DNA of 64,000 nt from Taxillus chinensis (Eukaryota; Streptophyta; Magnoliopsida; Santalales; Loranthaceae). The stretch spans positions 23,329,506-23,393,505 of the forward strand of contig CM042091.1 of NCBI GenBank assembly GCA_023512835.1, written 5' to 3'. The notes beneath the pieces were generated by a model that worked only from the letters and a program-made list of their open reading frames with translations, did not search any database and had not been told where the DNA came from. A program made the translations under genes and the position numbers. Within the stretch, counting starts at the first letter, position 1; each line of letters opens with the position of its first letter. Below, one piece after another: positions 33,764 through 43,902 of this stretch.

Positions 33764-36116
33764 TTACCTCTCGGTTGGCAAGTCGTAATAGTAGATGACA
33801 TTGGCCACCATTCGTCGCACCCGAGCCACAAAGTCAACCGACGTCTCGCCGCGCACTTCCCAAGTTTCCTTCCCTTGCGAATAGCCATCATGTAGTAGCA
33901 AGCAAAGATCCCACAACTGAATTGGTCAGGTGCGAGGGATTTCCATTTCGTTGAGGTGAATAAGAGGGAACTTATCCTATAACAATCCTTCTTGTTTCAT
34001 CGCATCCTTGATTCTTTTTATGAGCCCATGAACAAGCCGTCTCTTTCTTCTGGTGAACCCTTCGCCTTGGCTTGGATCATAAAGCACCACATGCCCTGCA
34101 CTCAAATCCACACGCACCAAGACATAGTGACGATCAATGTGCACAGGGATCAGCACCTCGTGCATACCATGCCAAGGACGGTGCCCTTCATTCTGACCAT
34201 TTATACGCTGGCGCCACACACTTTCAGTCAAAGGTTGCTCATAAAGCTCGCATAGCATAATGGAGGTATACTGGGACAGTGGGTAATTATGAGGCTCAGC
34301 CTCCACAACAAAACGCATAATCTTGCAAAATAAGTCCACCTCATCTGAATATAGATATTCATCGCCTAAAATCCTTTGAAGGACAAACAAGGTGAAGAGG
34401 TCCATGTCCCTTGCAAAGCGAGCCCTTAACACCTGAGAGTTAATGAAGTCTTCAAATGCTGCTTGACTTTCAGCAGATGATAAGGCTGGATTAATTATTT
34501 AATGGATAGGAGGGCCAAGAAGGTCTTCAGGTTCAGCAGGCATGTATGTACCCCAAGAGACAGGATGTATAACAGGCACAAGAGCCTGAGAATATGCAGG
34601 ATCAGTAAAAGGCTGGAAGGGGGAATACCCTTCGGCTTGCTCTGTCTCCTCTTGAGGCTGAAAGGGTGAATACCCTGTTGCTGGCTTTGTCTCCTCTGGG
34701 TGATAGTAGGATGGCCTAGCTGAAGATTCTGGTTGAGGTGGATCCGCCTGGGCTGGATAAGAAACTTCAGGAGATGGAGAGGGTTCTTCATCAGATATCT
34801 CCACTATAGGAGAACGTTTTGATGCTTTCCTCTTACTCAAGGCCTTCCAGATTTTGCCTAGGAGGCCTTTGACTTCTTTGTTGTCCTTCCTCAGGGCTTC
34901 CACCTCGCGCTGGGTTCTGGCATTGCCTCCCTGAGCTGCTGTGTTTCTTGCCTCCAAGCTTCGGTAGATGCAGCAGGAGGAGCTTCTGGGGCCTCCCATG
35001 CTCTAGGAGATGCATGAGCAGCTACGTATGGGGCCTCCCATGCTCTGGTTCTAGGTTGTGAAGTAGCTTGTTGGTCTCCAGAGATGAGGGCCATTAATTC
35101 TTCAAATTGGGCACTTGTGATGTGCCCATTAGTGACTACCCAATTGATGACCTCCACTTCGCTCACCACCTGCCCACGAATGCCTTGAAAGAAATTGAAA
35201 ATATCTTCTTTGTGTACATTGAACTGCATGTACATGGCAGTGAGTCTGTATAGAGTCTGCTTCCTTTGATCCACTTGAGGAGAGGTCTCCCTTGCAAAGT
35301 CAGTGGATCGCTCCACATGAACACTGTGCCTAGCGGGCTGTGATGGAGGAGGAACCTTGGTTGCCCAATGACCTCGGTATCGATCCCCAAACCCCTTCAG
35401 ATGCAATACTCTTAACACCTAGTGAGAAGGAAAAGTGATGCTATCCATGGAGGAAAACGGCAAAGTAGGCATGCTTTGAAATATCAAACACAAAAAATCT
35501 GCCATTTATCTGCTTTGATGAGTTTTTCTTCCACCATTTAAAAATGGTAGTAGCCCAATCCACATTTAGCATATGATCAATGCTATACATCAACTCCAGG
35601 TGTGGCTTAGGCACACTATCTATCCCACTGGTCTGAATCAATAAGCATTTTCCTACCAGGTATGCTAGGCATCTAAATCTTCCAACAAAACCATTCTTGG
35701 TATATTGCCTTCGACTTTGAAATTTTCTAGCATAGTTGCATGCAATACCAAATTCTCCTAGGCTTAGCTGAGGGAAGCTATCACTGGGTGCAGGGAGGTT
35801 AAAGCAATGTCTAATAATTTCAGGGGTAATTCTAACATAAACCCCTTGCACGACCCCTATCAGTTCATCCTCACTCACAGAGACAGATGCATAAAATTCT
35901 TGTAGGGCAGAGTAGGAAATAGCCGGGTCAGGCGGATACTAACCTTTGTAATCCCAGATTTTGAATTTTAAGAGCCACCTCTCTAGCCCAGCCCAACTCT
36001 GAAGCCTCCAAAGCCTGCATATCAAGAGCATGCCCCAAGAGTATCTCCTCCTCAGGTTGGCTATCAGCACTAGGTGAGTGCACCTCCTCCTGGCCAGTCC
36101 TCCTTGTGCGCACCAT
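33764..36116 (-). pseudogene. ORF3 of Athila A2: mobile-domain-like plus Ulp1-like protease, degraded
   Basis: Start ATG at 36114-36116; intended stop at 33764-33766. Long frames cover the mobile-domain-like part (35441-35878: VRITPEIIRHCFNLP, FVGRFRCLAYLVGKCLL, HMLNVDWATTIFKWW), the linker with a short coiled-coil-like REVEALRKDNKEVKGLLGKI segment, repeated PFQPQEET units, and the protease part (33977-34432) with His in HIDRHYVLV and Asp in VLYDPSQ. The Gln/Cys box near 33905-33940 is out of frame. About six breaks. No transmembrane helix or signal peptide. The domain names are my reading and not a search result. Confidence 0.75.
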
Positions 36117-36241
36117 CTTTGGAATGAGAAAATAAGAGCAAAGAGCAGAAAACTGAAGAGCAAGAGAGCAAAAGAGCAGAGTTCCTCTAATACTCAGATC
36201 TGGATTGATTTTGGTGTGGAAGCCTTTGAAGATGGCCTCCC

Positions 36242-36690
36242 TTTATATAGCGTGCAGAAGGAAAGATGCTCCAATTGGCTTGATACACGTGCCCCTAAAT
36301 ATTCAGAGTGTTCTGACCAAAATAGCCCTTGCACGTGAATTGGTTGAATTGGCATGCAGGTCAGAATCATCCCAAACTTTGGTGGTGGGTCCCCCTTGAG
36401 CTGGCAAGCAATAGTCCCTTCTGCACGTGAATTGTTTGAAGCTTCTAGGAGGGCTAAAATCAGTATTTTGCATTTTTGAGCCTCCATATGACAGCTAGCA
36501 ATTCGCGTGCAAGAGTAAACGTGATTCACATGGTCTTCATCTACCATTCCAGAAAGTTACAGCTCAAAAGGAGGTGCACGTGAATTGGGCAATTCACGTG
36601 CAAATTCACGTTCAGGCCCAAACTGGCCCAAATTTCTCCACTTTGTTGCTTGTGCATTATGGACCATCTTTAAGTCTTGCACGTGAATTG
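36242..36690 (-). promoter_or_regulatory. Internal promoter-like block before ORF3 (A2)
   Basis: TATATAAA at 36242-36249 (minus), 126 bases before the ORF3 ATG, followed by a CT-rich leader. Upstream are CACGTG cores near 36286, 36332, 36424, 36576, 36594 and 36680. The pair at 36575-36600 forms a perfect 12-base-arm inverted repeat around GG. 36620-36710 can be matched to 32025-32095 of the LTR. Confidence 0.6.
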
Positions 36691-36910
36691 GTTGAGCCCA
36701 TCTTCAAGCACTTTTGGGCTTCACTTGCTCCTTGCTCCTTGACTTTGACTTTAAAAACAATTCCACAAGTTCAGGACCCAATAATTTGCTTATCCTGCAA
36801 ATGGTTAGTTAAGAAAGAAGCAAAGTCTCCTGCACAATGGTTAGCTTGCAAACAAATTTATTGAATAAAATAAATAAAAGAAAATAACATAAAATAAAAC
36901 ATAGCAATAA

Positions 36911-36940
36911 ACATTGGGTTGCCTCCCAACCAGCGCTTTA
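36911..36940 (-). other. Conserved hairpin after pol (A2)
   Basis: Same GGTTG/CAACC stem with GGAGG loop as at 4340-4376, again between the pol stop and the ORF3 promoter-like block. Confidence 0.5.
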
Positions 36941-36972
36941 TTTAAAGTCTGTAGCTAGACTTTCAGTTATGA

Positions 36973-39561
36973 TCATGTAATGGTGAAAGAGAGGGAATCA
37001 ACTATCTCCCTCTGAGTTGAATCAAAGTATGGTTTCAGTCTATTGCCATTCACTCAAAATTTCTTGCCATCTACAGCTTGGAGCTCAAAGCTCCCATATG
37101 GCTTCTTATCAACTATCACAAAAGGTCCCATTCACTTGGACCTTAATTTTCCAGGAAATAACCTCAACCTTGTGTTAAATAGAAGAACTTTCTGCCCTAA
37201 GGTTAAAGGTTCATTGTTGAGTTGCCTTTCATGCCATTTCTTAGTTCGTTCTATGTAAAATTTAGCACTATCATAGGCATCCAGCCTAAGCTCATCTAAC
37301 TCAATTAATTGAGTCATCCTAAGCTCCTTGATCTCTTGTGGGTTAAAATTTAAGTTCTTCAAGGCCCAATGAGCCTTGTGTTCTAGTTCCACAGGCAAGT
37401 GACATGCCTTACCTTCTAGAATACGGTAAGGTGACATCCCAATGGGAGTTTTGTAAGCTGTCCTATATGCCCATAAGGCTTCATCAAGCCTTTGAGACCA
37501 ATCTTTCCTATTGGCTCCAACAGTTTTCTCTAAAATGGCCTTAATCTCTCTGTTGGACACTTCTGCTTGTCCATTAGCTTGTGGGTGGTAAGCTAAAGAC
37601 TTCCTATGAATGACACCATACTTGTTCAATAATTTGTCAAACAATTTGTTGCAGAAATGACTACCCTCATCACTGATTATAGCCCTTGGTGTCCCAAAAC
37701 GGCTAAAGATGTTCCTAGTCAGGAAGTGAGTCACAACCCTAGCATCATTCACTCTAGTAGGAATAGCTTCTACCCACTTCGACACAAAATCCACAGCAAG
37801 CAAAATGTATGAATACCCATCAGAATTGGGGAATGGCCCCATGAAGTCAATGCCCCAAATGTCAAAAATTTCAACTGGAAGGATTCCAGTTAAGGGCATC
37901 TCATTTTTCCTAGACAGACCACCTATGCTTTGACATCTATCACACTTTTTGATGTAGACATAGGTGTCTTTCACCATGTGAGGCCAATAAAAGCCACACT
38001 GCATGATTTTAGCCACAGTTCTTTGCACCCCAAAGTGGCCCCCATAATGTGATGCATGACAATGATGTATTATGTCATTTACCTCCTCATCAAGGACACA
38101 CTTTCTAATGATTTGGTCAGAACACCTCCTATAAAGAATTGGGTCTTCCCAAATGAATTTCTTAGCATCCACTACCAATTTCTTTCTCTGGTGGTAGTCT
38201 AACTGCTTGGGTATGAACCCAGTGGCTAAATAATTTGCTATGTCAGCAAACCAAGGAAGATGATGCACCTTATACAACTTCTCATCAGGAAAGTCATCTA
38301 CAATGGGTAGAGACTTAGGTGCATTCTCTACACGGGAGAGGTGATCAGCCACAGAATTTAGGGCTCCCTTTGTGTCTCTAATTTCAAGGTCAAATTCCTG
38401 TAAGAGGAGAACCCACCTAATCACGCGTGGCTTAGCTTCTTTTTTAGCAAACAAATATTTCAATGCAGCATGATCAGTATAAACAATGACTTTAGACCCA
38501 AAAAGGTAGGGTCTAAACTTGTTGCAGCCATAAACCACGGCTAGCAACTCTTTCTCAGTGGTGGTATAATTCTGTTGAGCATCATCTAAGGTCTTACTAG
38601 CATAGTAAATGACCCTAAACACTTTTTCTCGCCTTTGCCCTAAGACTACCCCCACAGCATAATCACTCGCATCACATATTAGCTCAAAAGGCTGAGCCCA
38701 GTCAGGTGTGACTATAACAGGTGCAGTGACTAACTTACCCTTGAGGATGTTGAAAGCTTCTAAGCAATCTGCATTAAACTCAAAGCTTGTGTCTTTTTCT
38801 AACAACCTACTCATGGGTTTTGCAATTTTTGAGAAGTCCTTAATGAATCTCCTATAAAAGCCAGCATGGCCAAGGAAACTTCTCACTCCTTTTTCATTGG
38901 TTGGAGGTGGCAGAGTCTCAATAGTGGAGATTTTTGCCTTGTCTACCTCCAAACCATGTGCAGACACCTTGTGCCTTAGAACTATCCCCTCAATTACCAT
39001 GAAATGGCATTTCTCCCAATTTAGGACTAGTTCCTTCTCCTCACATCTCTCTAAGACCACATCTAGATTTTTCAAGCACTGTTGGTAGGAGGAACCAAAC
39101 ACCGAGAAGTCATCCATGAAGACCTCCATGATCTCCTCAACCAAACCCTGAAAAATGGCCATCATACACCTTTGAAAGGTGGCAGGGGCATTACAAAGCC
39201 CAAATGGCATTCTCCTAAATGCGAAAGTGCCAAAAGGGCACGTGAAGGTGGTCTTTTCTTGGTCCTCGGGCTTAACCATGATCTGATTATACCCGGAATA
39301 GCCATCTAAAAAGCAATAGTGATTATAGCCAGCTAACCTATCCAACATTTGATCAATAAAAGGAAGAGGAAAATGATCCTTCCTAGTAGCCTTGTTTAGC
39401 TTTCTATAGTCAACACACACTCTCCACCCCGTCACAGTGCGAGATGGGATCAATTCATTTTTCTCATTTTTAATCACGGTCATGCCCCCTTTCTTGGGCA
39501 CAACATGCAGTGGACTCACCCACTCACTATCGGAAATAGCATAAATTATACCCGCATTTTT
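36973..39561 (-). pseudogene. Athila A2 RT, RNase H and integrase, nearly intact
   Basis: A 795-residue uninterrupted frame covers 37132-39519. RT has DYRKLNKAT at 37-45 and the catalytic FMDDF at 134-138. RNase H has Asp283, Glu323 and Asp349 in [18 protein letters not shown] and YTDHAALKY. The integrase zinc region has [11 protein letters not shown] at 485-495 and Cys526/Cys529; the catalytic triad is Asp558, Asp617 and Glu653, a DD35E spacing. A TGA at 37132-37134, where A1 has TGG (Trp), removes the last 53 residues; the family stop is at 36973. A second TGA at 39562 for Trp separates this part from the protease. Only a few point changes disable it. Confidence 0.92.
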
Positions 39562-40560
39562 TCATTTTAAAATTTCTTTTCTAACAACTTCTTTCATGGC
39601 AAGGTTTAATCTTCTTTGTCTTTCAGCAGTGAGTTTAAAATCATCATTCATCAAAATTTTATGCATGCAAATCCCTGGACTAATACCCCTAATGTCTTCA
39701 ATGTTCCATCCTAGGGCCTTTTTGTGTTTCCTAAGGACTTCTAGCAATTGAGTACACTCCACATCATTCAAATTAGAAGCAACAATGACAGGGAATTGAT
39801 TTGTAGAGTCTAGAAATTCGTACCTTAGGTGTCCAGGCAGCTCTTTCGGTTCTGGGAGCGGAGGCACGTCATCTTCTTTCTCCTCCTCAGCTTGCTCCAG
39901 AGAGTTTGTAGTTTGCTCATCTTCCTCAGCTGTCAAGTACATCTCTTCATCTTGTTGAGCTTCTATAAGCTGAAGGGCTCCATTATTGGTGGTGGTAATT
40001 TCTTCTGCCGAGTAGTCTTCCACCAATTCCTCAAGGTCTTCAACCCAAAGGCAGTCCTCCTCCTCTTGACCTTGCAAAGCCTTCCCCATGTGGAAGACTA
40101 AGGTCTCCTCATTAATTCTCAAAGTTAGCTGCCCTTGAGCAACATCAATCAATGCATAACCCGTTCTGAGAAACGGTCTTCCAAGGAGTAGTTGAACTCC
40201 TCTATCTTCTTCCATCTCCAAAACTACAAAGTCTGCTGGAAATATGAAGGAGCCCACTTTGACTAACACGTCTTCAATTATCCCTTCAGGCCTTCCAGTA
40301 GACCGGTCAGCAAACTGCAATGATATGGAAGTGGGCTTCATGCCCTTAAGCCCAAGCTGCTTGTAAAAAGCAAAGGAAATCAAATTGATGCTGGCCCCTA
40401 AATCACATAAGGCCTGCTACTGTGGTGCATTGCCAATCACACAAGGGAGATTAAAACTGCCCGGATCTTTATGCTTGATGGGCAAACTCTGTTGAACAAC
40501 ACTGCTCACCTCGTTAGTGACTGCCACCGTCTCATGATCCCCATATTTCCTCTTCTTCGT
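39562..40560 (-). pseudogene. Athila A2 aspartic protease and linker to RT
   Basis: The protease core CDLGASINLI lies at 40384-40410, just after an in-frame TAG that replaces a Gln codon (A1 has CAG). The 273-residue frame 39562-40383 continues through LLGRPFLRTGYALID, an acidic Glu-rich linker and the start of RT (AERQRRLNLAMKEVVRKEI). It ends at a TGA where a Trp codon is expected. Confidence 0.85.
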
Positions 40561-42332
40561 CACAAAATCTTTGATGTATTTTCTGTACCTAGGCATCTAC
40601 TCCAAGATTTCCACAAATGAAATGTTAATTTCAAGCCTCTTGAACAAACTCAGAAAGCGCTCATGCTCTTCTTCAACCCTCTGGTTCCTCAGCCTCTGAG
40701 GAAATGGCATAGTAGGCCTGAGCTCTTGCCTTTGTTCTTCAGCTATTCTGTCTTGACTCAGCTGCTGGTCCTTCTTTTCTTGCACTCTTTCTTCAGCTTT
40801 ATCTTATTTTCCTTAGTCATCAGCTTCCAAGGGTCTGCTCTGTTCTTCTAGAATTGCCTTCTTCTTAGGCTCTTCAGCTTCTTTCAGTGCTTTCCCGCTT
40901 CTTAGAGTAATAGCCTTGCAGCTCTCCTTGGGGTTCACCTCAGTATCACTTGGAAAAGATTTAGCTGAGACTCCTTGATTTACATTCTGGGCCAAACTCA
41001 CAAGCAGCTTTTCTATATTCTTCATTGAAGATTCTATGGTGACTACCCTTTCCTCCAAATTATCCTCTCTTTTGGTTGGCTCATCCACATTCTGATATAC
41101 CCTTCCTCTTTGCTGTTGAGGCTGAGGCTGTTTCTGCTCGAATCCTGGAGGTAGGTGTAAGTAATTATCCGTAGCATAGGGATTCTGGCTTCTCTGAAAT
41201 GGTTGAGATTGCTGCTGGTTCTGGTTGTACCCTTGTTGTTGATGTTGAGGATAAAATTGCTGTTTCTGGTACAAGCCCTTTCCTCCAACATAATTTGCTT
41301 CTTCAGCTCCATTCCAGCCCCCTTTCGCCCATCGGTAAAGCTTGTTGTGATCCTTCAACTTTAAGAGCCAATACTTCCATGCCTTTCACTAAAGCTTGAA
41401 TCGTGCTTGCATATCATTGGAAGAATTATCAACTGAAGCTATCTTCTCCCTTGGCTTTGAAGTACGCACATTAGACCACCGCCAATCGGCTAATGACGGC
41501 CTCTCCAAGAGCTCTGCTGCGTGTCAGGCTCTAGATTCATCAAGCATCCTCCAAGCATTGCATTCACCTTGTCTTGTGAGTGGGACTGAAGACCTGTGTA
41601 GAAAGATTCAATTTGAATCCATTGGGGTCTTCCATGATCAGGGCATCTTCTCACTAAGTCTTTGAAACGCTCCCAAGCTTCATGAAGAGTCTCCATCTCA
41701 TCTTGCCTGAATCTGCTAATCTCCCCTCTAAGCTGGATCACCTTGGAAGGAGGGAAGTACTTTGACATGAACTTGGTCTGCATCTCCTCCCAAGTGTTGA
41801 TTGAACCTCGCCGGGACCGTTGAACCAGACCAAGAGCTCTATCCCTTAAAGAGAAAGGGAAAAGCCTTAGCTTTATTGCCTCCTCCGATACATTGTTGAT
41901 CTTTATGGTGTCGCACATCTGGTAGAACCTCATCAAATGCTGGTGTGGATCATCCACGACTGTTCCTCCAAACGCGTTGTTGGTCACCATATTGATCAAC
42001 GCCGGCTTCAGCTCAAAGCTATTTGCTTGGACTCTTGTCTGCCGAATCCCTGAATAATGGTCTGACATCATCGGTCTCGCATAGTCTAAGAAGGTTCTGG
42101 GCATAAACCTATTACCCTCTTCTTCTGGATATTGGCCATTGTAATTGGCCCCTCCTTGCGGTGCACCACCATTAGGCCTTAAATCTGCCATCAATTCACC
42201 TACTGAATGCTCTAAGCCTTGAAGTGCTTCTTCAGCCTCACGTGCTGCTTCCTTAGCTGCTCTACGCCGAGCTCTGAACAATCTTTCAGGTTCCCGATTA
42301 AATGGTATAAACTCCTGTCTTGGCATGCACAA
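40561..42332 (-). pseudogene. Athila A2 gag
   Basis: The 280-residue frame 41490-42332 begins MCMPRQEF and contains the capsid-like helical region (FSLRDRALGLVQRS, WEEMQTKFMSKYFPPSK, FRQDEMETLHEAWERFKDLVRRCP). A frameshift near 41500 leads to the Gln/Asn-rich part (40813-41358) and a second break near 40805 to the basic tail. No CCHC zinc knuckle is visible, as is common in Athila-type gag. The start follows the primer site by about 200 bases. Confidence 0.85.
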
Positions 42333-42543
42333 CTAGGAATTCCTCAAACACTTGGTGTATGTTCCTTTAAAACTACAAGAACACACCCAGTAGCTCTGAA
42401 CAAAAGAAAATAAATAAATAAAAACTCAAAGAAACATAATAGAAAATAAAAGACAAAATAAAACACCAAGATCAGAATTCAAATAATTTCACTCAATGTT
42501 GATTTCTAAAGCTAGTCAACCGTTGAATCCCCGGCAACGGCGC
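42333..42543 (-). other. Athila A2 leader and first part of split tRNA-Asp primer site
   Basis: 42528-42543 reads TCCCCGGCAACGGCGC, the 3' end of plant tRNA-Asp. The rest of the primer site (GCC A) lies at 55272-55275 beyond the Sirevirus. The remainder is an AT-rich untranslated leader. Confidence 0.9.
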
Positions 42544-43766
42544 TGATGGTCCCTTGGAGCCTAAAGGGGGGGGGGGTGAATAAGCTCTTATTAAAACTCT
42601 TTCCTTTCTCTCAAGACACAAACACTTATCTAGTTTAAGTGACAAAATCACTGCGGAAGATAACCAGATAGTGGAAGTATTTTGTTTTATTATCACAAGA
42701 TGAATACAACAAAATAGAAGCAAAACTCTCTTACACTCTGTTTACAAATGAACTCACACACTAGCCAAGTTCTATCTCTAAAGATGATAAAGCTCCTCTT
42801 TTTTGTTCATTTCTTTTTTTTTAATGTATAAGTATGAATATTTATACAAAACATTCTTAAGAGACAACCTTGGAACTTGTAGTTCCGGAATGCGTTCCGC
42901 ACTAACTATCCCTCGGTAATCTCTCTGCCTTGACTGCTGCGGATTGTGGAGCTCAAGATCTTGGATTTGAAGAGTATAAGTGTCTCTGTGAGTTCCGAGA
43001 TACAATTAAGGTTGTCCACATATCCGGATGATCCACGTGTAAGATTCTTCAGGTTCTCAATACATTCGTCTTACATCGGGACACCACGAGCTAATAACTT
43101 TAAATGCGGTTTAGTTGGAGCAGTGTCTTCTTGGTCCGGTGTAATTTTCCTTACTCCGTAGTTAATGAAGCTCGGAACCTTACTCCGTGTCAATGGTTGC
43201 TTACTCCGTAACTATTTAGTACTGGAATCCTTAGTCCGTGTCAACGCTTCCTTACTCCGCATGTAAGTTCCTTACTCCGTATGTAAGTTCCTTACTCCGT
43301 ATGTAAGTTCCTTACTCCGGGCGAGTCTTGAAAAGTCTGATAACTTATTCCGTGTCAGCGCTTTCTTACTCCGCATGTAAGTTCCTTACTCCGTATGTAA
43401 TTTCCTTACTATGTATGTAATTTCCTTACTCCGGGCGAGTCTTGAAAAGTCTGATAACTTATTCCGTGTCAGCGCTTTCTTACTCCGCATGTAAGTTCCT
43501 TACTCCGCACTTATCCTTTAAGTTCTTAGTCCGTAGGATTGTTCCTTATTCCGTATGTATTTGTTACTTGGTTATTTACCAAGTGTTTGACGACACTCAC
43601 TCTTGTCCGGATCAGGATTATGTATCCTGTCCTTAGCTTTGCTCTCACGAGTGCATCTCTGGATTAATAACATATCTTCTGCAATGATCAAATAAACACA
43701 AAAGATCTCAGATCAAATTACATAAGGCTTTATCAGCATTATCCAAATTCTGGGTTTGATCCAACA
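42544..43766 (-). repeat. Sirevirus 3' LTR
   Basis: 1223 bases, TATAAATATTC box at 42837-42847 (minus). It contains about 18 CTTACTCCG-type repeats at 43147-43560 and has one more unit than the 5' LTR. Confidence 0.95.
43147..43560 (-). repeat. CTTACTCCG repeat array inside the Sirevirus LTR
   Basis: About 18 copies of CTTACTCCG, or one-base variants, spaced mostly 18-20 bases. Two copies of a longer unit start GGGCGAGTCTTGAAAAGTC (43319 and 43435). The 5' LTR has the same array at 54669-55060. Confidence 0.85.
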
Positions 43767-43777
43767 ATCTCCCCTAA
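43767..43777 (-). other. Sirevirus terminal polypurine tract
   Basis: The element strand reads AGGGGAGAT directly before TGTTGG of the 3' LTR. Confidence 0.85.
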
Positions 43778-43902
43778 TTATGGATATGCCCAAACCCTTT
43801 GTAATCTGATCTGGTAAGCAATGCAAAAGAATAACATACGCAACACAACCAATTTCATTAATCAGCAACTAAATACAATTCAGCCTTAATACAGGTTTTT
43901 CA

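Noticed and set aside
33764..36116. Envelope gene in the Athila elements
   Set aside because: Position fits the env-like slot, but no signal peptide, transmembrane helix or glycoprotein-like Cys pattern; a protease signature is seen instead.
43147..43560. Regularly spaced repeats resembling a CRISPR array
   Set aside because: Units are 9 bases with 10-base spacers inside a plant LTR; spacers are themselves repeated and there are no Cas genes.
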